From assembly GCF_000143415.4 (NCBI RefSeq), contig NW_003314285.1, positions 905,451 to 969,450 of the forward strand: a stretch of 64,000 nucleotides of DNA, read 5' to 3'. Shown one piece after another: positions 55,706-64,000 of this stretch. Source of the stretch: Selaginella moellendorffii (Eukaryota > Streptophyta > Lycopodiopsida > Selaginellales > Selaginellaceae). The position numbers were made by a program, and so were the translations under genes. Every line of letters begins with the position of its first letter. Position 1 is the stretch's first letter. The notes under the pieces are model-generated. The model saw only the letters and a list, made by a program, of their open reading frames with translations, was not told the DNA's origin and made no database searches.

Positions 55706-57134
55706 ATGGCATCGGCGATGCTTGGGAGCTGCTGCGCGACACTCCCGTGCAAAATTTCCGCCAGGCAGCAGCTCTTCCTCCACGAATTACGCGGCCGACG
55801 CAGCTGGAGTCCTCCCAGGCTCGGTCAGTTCTTGAATTTGTCGACGAATCGAAGGTGTGTAGCTCCTTTTTTTCCAAGTAAGGTTCTACTGGATTGTCTT
55901 CTTTCAGGATTTACTGTGCGCTATCAAGTGAATCCACGACAACAAAAAAGGTGAATAGCTCGATCTTATCTTCTCGAAGTAAGACTCAAGGCTTAAGCAT
56001 GCTTTCCAGGAAGTTGAAGAGGAGGAAGTTCCATTGCCTATTGTTGTAATCGACCAGGATGCTGATCCTCACACCACTGTTGTCGAAGTTAGCTTTGGCG
56101 ATCGGCTTGGGGCACTGCTTGACACGGTGAGTGTCATCTCTTAATTTTTCTATAACAGAGAAGTAAGCGTTTCTTCCTTTGTTCAGATGAAATCGCTGCG
56201 AGATCTTGGATTAACTGTGGTCAAGGGGAACGTAAAGATGGTTGGAAATACCAGGCGCAACAGGTTCTCCATCACACGCGCGTAAGCTACTTAAAGTCCC
56301 ATTTTTCTTGAGTTGGATGGTTATTTCGTCTTAGATACGACGTTCGAGCGGTGCTTTCAGGGATTATAGAGAGATTTGGATTTGGATGCTTCCAATTTGA
56401 TCGCTCATCCTTGCTTTGGCAGGGATAATGGTCGGAAGGTTGAGGATCCCGAGCTGCTGGAGTCCATTCGCCTGACGATTATTGACAACCTCTTGAAGTA
56501 CCATCCAGTATGGCGATTTCGTTTTCTCTTTTCTTTGAAGATTTCATTTGATGTTTGTGCAGGAGTCGAGTGCTCGATTAGCCATGGGAGAAGCTTTCGG
56601 CATTAAACCACCGAAGAAGGTATAGTCTACTTGGATTTCCTGTATGCATTCGAAACTCTGGCTATCGGCTGCAGCAAGAGATTCAAACTTTTATCACCAT
56701 CAAAGAAGATGGTTCAGATAAAAGGTTAGAAGATGAAGCTCATCTTGATTATTTTGTTTTACGTTCGCGTTTGTTCTCTTCTTTGTGCTGCAGCTTACTG
56801 ACAATTGAGACCGCAGATAAACCTGGTCTCATGATTGAGATTCTCAAAATCATCAATGATATTAGCGTGTCTGTCGAATCAGCTGAAATGGATACTGAGG
56901 TACACTCTCTTATACAGATCTCATCATGCATCATACTTTTTCGTTCATCCAGGGTCTAATTGCGAAAGACAAGTTTCATGTTAGCTATGGAGGGAAAGCT
57001 CTGAGCAAATCGCTGTCCCAGGTATGCAAGTAGTTTCATACTTTCTTCCTTTCCTTAATTCAACATCATCACAGGTTTTAACCAATTGCTTGAGGTACTA
57101 CCTCAGAAGGCCCGTGGAAGAGGAGAGCTACTAA
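55706..57134 (+). CDS. Chloroplast double-ACT-domain protein (ACR11/ACR12 type)
   Basis: An amino-acid-sensing regulator; Arabidopsis ACR11 activates Fd-GOGAT/GLN2 in plastids. Ten exons: 55706-55854, 55908-55950, 56010-56126, 56187-56281, 56423-56507, 56563-56619, 56675-56724, 56794-56899, 56953-57021, 57075-57134 (831 nt, 276 aa). Transit peptide: [23 protein letters not shown] 1: [20 protein letters not shown] and [14 protein letters not shown]. The linker has [20 protein letters not shown] and [19 protein letters not shown] 2: [20 protein letters not shown] and [12 protein letters not shown], followed by [13 protein letters not shown]. The end is [13 protein letters not shown]. Intron 4 (56282-56422) is the longest, at 141 bp. 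Confidence 0.92.
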
Positions 57135-57446
57135 AGTTACTATAAATCCTTCTCCACAACATATAGCTATATATCAAAACCTCACTCCGTCCTAGTACGA
57201 GACATGCTTGCAAGCCGGGGGATTCTCTTCATAAACTCCGCAGCAAGTGTCCAAGATATCAAAGCTAATGGTATCAATGAAATTGCCAAAAAATAAAGCC
57301 TTGGCTTCATCCAGGTTCGAACTGGAGACCTTCAGTGTGTTAGACTGACGTGATGACCAACTACACCATGAAACCAATGTGCTCTTTGTTGGAAAGACAA
57401 TATTTAAATTTGAGTTTTGGCAGGTTTTTGTCATTCTCATGACTAA

Positions 57447-57527
57447 GTTGCTTTGGCCGAGTGGTTAAGGCGTGTGCCTGCTAAGTACATGGGGTTTTCC
57501 CGCGAGAGTTCGAATCTCTCAGGCAAC
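57447..57527 (+). tRNA. tRNA-Ser (anticodon GCU)
   Basis: A type-II tRNA with a long variable arm. The acceptor GTTGCTT pairs with AGGCAAC (57521-57527, one G-U). The D-arm contains TGGCCGAGTGG (box A). The anticodon stem TGTGC/GTACA frames loop CTGCTAA with anticodon GCT at 57480-57482. The variable arm is GGGG/CCC-like at 57490-57503. The T-arm is GAGAG-TTCGAAT-CTCTC (box B). A TTTT Pol III terminator begins at 57529. Base 73 is A, although serine tRNAs normally have G there. A second odd point is the T3-A70 pair where C-G is usual. Confidence 0.92.
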
Positions 57528-57624
57528 ATTTTCGAAATTAAAATATTCTACACTTGCTTTAATTCAAAGTAAAACCAACACGATCGTCGAAGCGAAGCTC
57601 CATGATTCTTATATAGCGGTTTTG

Positions 57625-60047
57625 ATGAAAGAAGATTTCACCACGATCATGGGCAAGCTAAAGAATTTGATCCAAACGATCGCTAGATTATGCGAGAAGG
57701 TAGGATAGGCTAGCATTTGTATCAACGCGTTGTCGAAAGATGGAAAGAAGCGTGTAGAAACACTGTCGAACGTTTCAAAAGGCTATAGCTAGAAATGCGG
57801 TATTAGGTCTTGCTCATTTCTTCCCTCTTTTCCTCCAGGAAGAACAAGGCGCGCCGAGGAGGAAGAAGCTCGAGGCGATCAAGCTGGCCGCGCACAGGAT
57901 TCTCGATCGCCTCCTCCGCAAGCTCCACCTCGATCCGTATTCTTCCACTGGCGAGGTGAGAGAAATCTAGCGCGTTATTTCGATCGGTATTTCACCAGGA
58001 TTTCGCCCGGCAGACCGAGGAATCGCTGATGTCGGCGATATTCGATCACCACCGCCACGCATCGGAGCTCTTCGCATCGGTCCCCAACACCGCGGCTGGA
58101 GATCCATCAAATTTCTGGAGCGAGGAGCTCAAGAAAGCCCCATTCCCGACCAACTCCTTCTGGCTCAACTACGTTCTCAAGGATGGATCACAGCCAGAGT
58201 ACATTCATCCATACCTTGTTCAGTCCAAGCCAGGCGCCTTCACGATCTGCTATCCAGCCAGGATCGTTTCTCCAGCCTTCATCATCCAGGCATTCACGCA
58301 GGACATCACAATTTCTCATGGCCGAGGCAACGTCCCACACGTCATCTCACACTACGACGATCTTTCGGTAACGCTGGAAGTTCCAGGCAAGCGGCTCAAG
58401 GTTCCTCTAGTTCGTGGAAGTCCATACGTGACGCTGGTTTTCAAGGGTGGCATCTCTAGCTCCAACTATGAACCGGTGACCATCTCAACGATTCATGCCA
58501 TCTTGGAGCTCACATCAAGCCCCGACAATACCAAGCATCGCCTAGTTCTCAACAACAGGCAGACTTGGTGCATCTACTCTAGCTCGGCTATGGAGATTTT
58601 CAAGGATGGAGTGTCGGCTGTGCGAAGCAAGAGACCTTTCTCGGGTGCTTTGCGGCTGGCGTTGGTTCCTCGTCCTGAAAGCGAAGGGGTCCTGGACACT
58701 TTCAGTGGAAGATATCCCGTGAGAGGGCATGCCACCTTTGACAGGCCTTTCAGCATGGGCTTCGAGTGGAAGAGCCGCGGAAGGGGAGAGCTTCTCATGC
58801 TGTGCTTACCGATGCACAAGGAGATAATGGCTTCTCCAAGCCTGTCAACCTGCCGGGTGTCGAATCTCGTCTACTCCAGCATCGATGGAAGCTTGGAAGG
58901 CGTCGTGGGTGACAAGTGGTCGCTGGAGCCGAGGTCGGTTTCGTCTGCGTGGTACTCGGATTGTGGCATTTCGGACAGCTTCGCTCGCGATCAGATCAAG
59001 CACGCCTTGGACAGAGATGTACACGAGCTCTCGCAGATTACTACCAACTCGAGCTACTTTTACGGCAAGGCCGCTGCTCGAGCTGCAAGGATGGCGCTCA
59101 TAGCCGAGGAAGTTGGCCACTATGGAGTGATACCGAAGCTGAGAAGCTTTCTCGACGAGGCCGTCACGCCATGGCTCGACGGGAGCTTTGCGAGAAACGG
59201 GATAGTCTTTGATGCAAAGTGGGGGGGTCTGGTGAGCCGGGAGGGAGCCAGAGATCCGGGGGCCGACTTTGGAAATGGAGTCTACAACGATCATCACTAC
59301 CACTGGGGTTACTTCGTCTACGCTGGAGCTGTTCTTGCCAAGATCGACAATGCCTGGGCCAGGAAGTACCGTGACCACATCTACACTCTGGTGGGAGACT
59401 ACATGACTTTTAGGAAGGAAGGCTCGAACTTTCCAAGGCTGCGGTGCTTCGACCTGTGGCTCATGCATTCCTGGGCTGGGGGTCTGACGGAATTCGCGGA
59501 TGGTCGCAACCAGGAAAGCACCAGCGAGGCTGTGAATGCGTACTACTCGGCGGCGCTGCTTGGCATGGCTTTCGGGGACGTGGGACTCATCAACCACGGT
59601 CTCACACTCGCAGCTCTGGAGATTCATGCAGCGAAATCACTCTGGTTCATCCCTTCCAGCTCCGATTCTTCGATCTACGAGGAGGAGTTTGCGAGAGACA
59701 ACCGGGTCATCGGAGTTTTATGGGCCAACAAGAGAGACACAGGACTGTGGTTTGCTCCAGCCGAGAGCAGGGAATGCAGGGTTGGGATCCAGGTTCTTCC
59801 TCTCACTCCCATCACCGAGAAGCTGTTCGACGACAAAGGTTTTGTCCGGGAAGTTGTGCAGTGGACATGGCCGAGAGTGGAGCTCGCAGATGTTGCAGAT
59901 GGATGGAAGGGATTTGCCTATGCTCTTGAGGCAGTCTCTGGGGATTCAAAGGCGGCTCTCAAGAACACTCTGGCACTCAAAGGACATGACGATGGAAACT
60001 CGCTCTCAAATATGCTCTGGTGGATATCTACTCGCCCGCCGTGCTAG
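57625..60047 (+). CDS. GH81 endo-beta-1,3-glucanase
   Basis: Cleaves beta-1,3-glucan, such as callose or fungal and oomycete wall glucan. Three exons: 57625-57699, 57839-57955, 57999-60047 (2241 nt, 746 aa). The first 74 residues (MKEDFTTIMGKLKNLIQTIA; EEQGAPRRKKLEAIKL; AHRILDRLLRKLHLDPYS) are helical and carry no signal peptide, so the enzyme is predicted to be intracellular. The GH81 domain begins FWSEELKKAPFPTNSFWLNY. The catalytic region shows FGNGVYNDHHYHWGYFVYAG (acid Asp) and GRNQESTSEAVNAYYSAAL (Glu residues of the base site), then NKRDTGLWFAPAE and IQVLPLTPITE. Soybean GEBP, the beta-glucan elicitor-binding protein, is a GH81 protein without signal peptide, so a role in elicitor release and perception is plausible. 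The exon 1 start is inferred from a good donor and phase; Met at 58029 is an alternative. Confidence 0.9.
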
Positions 60048-61329
60048 ACACTACTATAGTCAACGTTATATATGCAAGTAATATTCTGTATTTTATGCTG
60101 GTTTGGATTACATTTTCAACTCCAAAAAGTTTCCATTATAGGACAGCTTCACTCTAACCACTTGTGAATAACTATGGTAATTGATTTTTGAAGGTAACAC
60201 ACTTGAGGGATGGATGATTATGGCAATTTTTTTGAAGTTTGATGCTATTAAGGATGGTTCAAATTTGAATTGAGTTCATGAATTAAGCTCAATTTAGCTC
60301 AAGTCAATGCTAGACCATAAATTTTATAAAGACATGTCAAGTTAGAAAAATGTTATTCTTAGGTGAATTTAAAATTCATGAATTTAATTGTCAATGGCTC
60401 AAAGAAATTTTTATTTTTTGAATTTTTATAATGCAACCTATACAATAAAATATTGATTGAGTAGTTTCTAGAATTAAAAGTTCATTTGAACCCATAGAAA
60501 TTTTTAGGTTTTTTTAGTCCTAAATAAAAATGGGAATATTGAAGTTCACATGAACTTAAAATTTCTATTGTACATTTCAACATTTTAACATTTCAAAAAT
60601 TGACAAAAAATTATATGAATAATTCAAAACACTAATTCACTCATTCATTCTTTAGGGTTTTACAGAGATGGAAAGTAAAAAAGACAAAAAACTTGTAAGT
60701 AGTTCTAGCATACAGAAATATGAGAATGTTAATTTTGTTTCACTACTACAATCTTCATATTACATTCTTGATCCTTACTACTCATCCAAGAATGTAAAGA
60801 CCATAGTCATTATTGATAAAAATGATTTTATTATTTTTGAAATAATAGTCCAAAATAAGAGAAAAGAAGAAATGAACAGCATAGCAAAAAGCATTATGGC
60901 TTTTGTAATCTACTAAAATATTACAAAGAAAATTAAGTTTTTTTATATATATCCTATTCCTTTTGATATATTGTATCTTTGTAAGGAGTATAAATATGTA
61001 GTATATATGATGTGGATGAATCAAAAAGTCAAATTTATATATGTTTTCAAGATTGAAAGGTAATCTTGTAAAAAAGCATGCTTACATACTTGTGTGCATT
61101 TGCCATTATTATATATGGCATGCCAACTATATAAAATAGGCTACATATTAATTATGTGTTAGTTTTGGAACCCTATAACCACTTGTCTCTAATAGTAGGT
61201 TGTAATTACCGAGATTGACAATTATGATTCAATATATTGCTATGTTATAATAAAATGTTATTCCCAAGATTGAAATATAGTATATTAATCAAAGAATTTT
61301 TATTGTTGGAAAGTTTAATTCTTTTTGTG
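60048..61329. other. AT-rich region; one short open frame
   Basis: The GH81 3' flank merges into AT-rich repeat DNA. A frame at 60668-60916 (+, 82 codons, Lys/Ile-rich, starting MESKKDKKLVSSSSIQ) has no recognisable domain and matches the base bias of the region. Confidence 0.4.
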
Positions 61330-61880
61330 TGTTGTAATGGTTCAAAAGAAGTTTACTTTTGGTCCCAGAGGCCTCTTATATGCCACCTCCATCTCCAAGC
61401 TCGTTTAATAATCCACATTCATCTTTACGCAACAATCCTCCTCTTCATTTTGAGGGGTGTTATGAAGTTTTTCCATTTACAATCTTGAGTGCAACTAAAT
61501 AAAAGTTCCTTTTTTATAATGTTGTTGAAAGAGTTAAATTGTCTCTAATACTCCAAAAGTGATATCAACATTTTCTTCAAGATCTTGCTTTAGATATGGC
61601 AAGAGTGTTTGATGTAGATACATATTATCTTTGGTGTCTTATATGCTACTTTTATTTGAACAAAACAAATGGTTGCATGGGTTTGGTAATTTTTCTTGAG
61701 CACTGTTGCAAATGCCCAAGAGTAGGTTTAGAAGGCATGCACATGTGGATGTACAAGAAAATCAAGAAAGAATTAAAAACACACAGCTATTATGATTTCA
61801 TAGTGAAAAATAATATTCCATTATAAACATTGCATCAATGAGTGCTAAATATAGGATACTTAAGCCACCCTTTAATATAA
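61330..61880 (+). repeat. Unit A of a diverged direct duplication
   Basis: About 550 bp. Its translation in pieces (YYLWCLICYFYLNK; FLEHCCKCPRVGLEGMHMWM; KKIKKELKTHSYYDFIV) is clearly related to the unit at 62165-62680. Conserved Cys and His residues and a Pro-rich upstream part (PPPSPSSFNNPHSSL) hint at a former coding gene, perhaps a transposon protein. Frames are broken. Confidence 0.65.
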
Positions 61881-62164
61881 TGTGAAAGTTATGTATAGTT
61901 TCTTCAAAATTTTAGTTCATTATAAGTAAAGTGGAGAATTTTATATTTTTGAGAATGATAGTATTCTAGCATATATAAAGACATTATTATATATACAAGT
62001 GGTTTTGATATTATTATAAATTTGAGGTCCCATTTTCAAGACTAATAATTTAAACTTTCAAAAATCCCTAGATCTTTCCTTAGTATAAATACCAACAAGA
62101 GATGCTTTTAATATTGAAAATTCAGTTTATTTAAAGTGTAAAAATGGCTAGAGAGAATGTTATT

Positions 62165-62680
62165 GCTACTCGCACTTGGCCCTATGCATTTTATATGAAT
62201 TTCCACTTCCATCTCCAACTTCTACCAACATTCCACCTTTCCTTCCACATAATAATTGTTGTGAGGCTCTTCCTTTTGTAGCCTCAAGTGTGATTGAACA
62301 AGAGATCCCTCTTCTAGAGAATAGAGATGGATTGCCTCATGTGTTTCAAAAACAATGTTAGATGTTTTTTTGAGATCTTGTGTCAGATATGGTTGAAATT
62401 CTTAAAAGAATGAACACATATTATCTTTAGTGTCCCATATGCTACTTTTATTTAGATAAAATAGAAGGTTGCATGGGATGGGAAATTTTTTTAGAACACT
62501 GTCATAACTGCCCAAGAATTGGTGTAGAAGGTGTGCATACATGGATTTATAGGAAAATCAAGAAAAAGCTAAGAACACACAACCATTATCACTTTATAGT
62601 GGGGAATAATATTCTGTTAATAAATATTACATTCACAAGTGTTGAATATGGTATTTTTAGGCCACCCTACTAAAATTATA
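62165..62680 (+). repeat. Unit B of a diverged direct duplication
   Basis: Homologous to unit A at about 800 bp spacing: YYL-stop-CPICYFYL, FLEHCHNCPRIGVEGVHTWI and RKIKKKLRTHNHYHFIV; the upstream part is FPLPSPTSTNIPPFLPHNNC. Both units end before a shared GGCCACCCT-like string (about 62660; unit A AGCCACCCT at 61864). Confidence 0.65.
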
Positions 62681-63577
62681 GCTACTAATAAAACTTATAT
62701 TCTTCAATTGCAAATACCAATCTATTAGAGTCATGTGCTGCCTTGACTATTGAACCACTACCTACTGTACAATCGATGACAACACCCTTAGTTGGGTAAT
62801 AAAGCTCAAATAGGACATGCATTGCTTATGAAAATTGGAACCGATACCCAGACAATGTGTTGCGAATATCATTGCCTACGAGATTTGACATGATGTTAGT
62901 AGAGCTATCATACCTTGACAAAACCTATGTAATACACACACTATCACAAAAACCTTCATTTTCTCTTCTGTAGAACATATGGTAAGTCCACATCATAACC
63001 TAAATAATAGAACTTTTAGAGACAACACAAAAACACAAGATGATTTCTTACCTTCTCTAACATATCTAGGGTACCTTTGGTTGTAACCCCAACACTATTC
63101 ATGATGCACCCAGAAGAGAACCTTTTGAAGTTAACTCATGTTGTATACCTCATGAGGTAAGACATCCAATTGGGGCTATTCGAGAGAATGAAAACAACTT
63201 GACTAGTTGTGTGAAGGAGAACCAGAAGGAATGCATCCTTTAAGTAGTCTTTAGTTGGGATGTTCTAGCTTGGGACATCACCATCAACGTTTGGAAGACC
63301 ATTTAGCATATAAAAAAGTATTAGCATCCTCCTTGAAAGATGCTATCAATGAACTGTAGGAACTAATAAAGATCCCGACTTCACCACGGAATGCCACTAG
63401 AGAAACAGGGAAAATCTAGAGGGAGAAGATGAAGGTAAAATGTGAAATTAAGAAAAATTTATATACCGTTATGTGGCGTGTGGTAGATGTAAGTTCCTCT
63501 AGGTCCTCTTCTCGGGCATCAAAACGAGCTAGAATGAAGTTACTCCCGATAGTTTTTCCTGCAACCATTTTGAGGAA
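62681..63577. other. Unassigned repeat-like sequence
   Basis: Base composition is more balanced than in 60-62 kb but no open frame or known domain is present. Probably part of a decayed element. Confidence 0.35.
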
Positions 63578-63910
63578 CTAAGAAAAGGAAAGAATTAAGA
63601 GAAATATACCTTGAGAAGTTCCTTGGTTACGGGGACATCTTGGACCATCATCATCACTGTTGACTAATTCCTCCAAATGTGGATTTGCACGCTTTTGTCG
63701 AGGTAGAACTTCTTTGACGTTCTGGTTCTTTTGCTGGACTTCATCTCGAGGAATTTCTTGCAAGTTGTTCTCACCACCATCTTCACTCTCCTCGCTATTG
63801 GCACCAACAGCATTGATATTCTCATAACCACCATCTTTGTCATCCAACACATCTTCATTATTGCCTCTTGTAGCCTCTTGACGGGCTGGTGTATAGTTTA
63901 GCATCTCCAA
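63578..63910 (-). other. Acidic open frame, unknown (possible element fragment)
   Basis: 110 codons from 63910 (MEMLNYTPARQEATRG) rich in Glu, Asp and Asn (ANSEESEDGGENNLQE), with a basic patch (VLPRQKRANPHLEEL). Acidic stretches followed by a basic Arg-Pro patch occur in the spacer between integrase and RT of copia elements, but no catalytic motif is present. Could equally be chance. Continues toward the window edge without a recognisable partner exon. Confidence 0.3.
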
Positions 63911-64000
63911 TTCCCAAGGACAAATTCATTTTATCGCTATTGAAAACTTCATTGTTGTCAGGTACATGCCTCCATCTCTTATGCCATGCCTCAAGAGTAG

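Noticed and set aside
56282-56422. Extra exon inside ACT-gene intron 4
   Set aside because: The segment starting after ATACGACG is partly open, but reading through from exon 4 meets a stop, and joining 56281 to 56423 restores the conserved [10 protein letters not shown] region exactly.
58845-59627. 260-codon minus-strand frame opposite GH81
   Set aside because: A shadow of the strongly GC-biased GH81 coding sequence; no domain and no splice context.

Overview
The window is nuclear DNA of a land plant. It very probably comes from a lycophyte of the Selaginella moellendorffii type. Genes are split by many tiny introns (mostly about 45-65 bp), intergenic gaps are short, and compact GC-richer gene islands alternate with AT-rich blocks of decayed retrotransposons. 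The gene content is that of a vascular plant: CP29 antenna protein, respiratory burst oxidase, SWEET, non-catalytic isoamylase, dirigent, PPR and plant Kazal inhibitor. The species name is an inference; the plant assignment is firm. All gene models were spliced by hand, and the exon sums are multiples of three.

Layout. 0-19 kb is a gene island: a receptor kinase with a kiwellin-type ectodomain (+), an Rboh NADPH oxidase (-), a SYT7/CLB-type synaptotagmin (-), a chloroplast DUF1499 protein (-), a CYP72-clan P450 (-), a SWEET transporter with a very long C-terminal tail (-) and, divergent from it, an unrecognised 15-exon gene (+). 19-31 kb is an AT-rich repeat block with a Ty3/gypsy relic, a small cluster of Kazal-like cysteine-rich peptide genes and pseudogenes, an RNA-ligase-like remnant and a Ty1/copia relic. 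31.4-34.8 kb carries Lhcb4 (CP29) and an intronless PPR gene. 35.07-40.08 kb is a young Ty3/gypsy element with 174-bp LTRs, of the same family as the older relic.

41.8-60 kb is the second gene island: Kazal inhibitor KPI (-), poly(A)-binding protein (-), A-type cyclin (+), zinc-ribbon protein (-), MOSC/mARC protein (-), ENOD93-like protein (+), isoamylase ISA2 (+), dirigent (-), ACR11/12-type ACT-domain protein (+), tRNA-Ser(GCU) (+) and a GH81 beta-1,3-glucanase (+). 60-64 kb is again AT-rich repeat with a diverged direct duplication.

The genes are not an operon or a pathway cluster, but several share themes. The kiwellin kinase, Rboh, GH81 glucanase, Kazal-type inhibitors and dirigent protein are all of defence or cell-wall type. 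Lhcb4, DUF1499, ISA2 and the ACT protein act in plastids. The most unusual object is the kiwellin-transmembrane-kinase fusion at the left end. Next come the SWEET with a 285-residue tail, the decaying Kazal-like peptide cluster, and the gypsy element whose gag stop and pol start overlap as TAATG.
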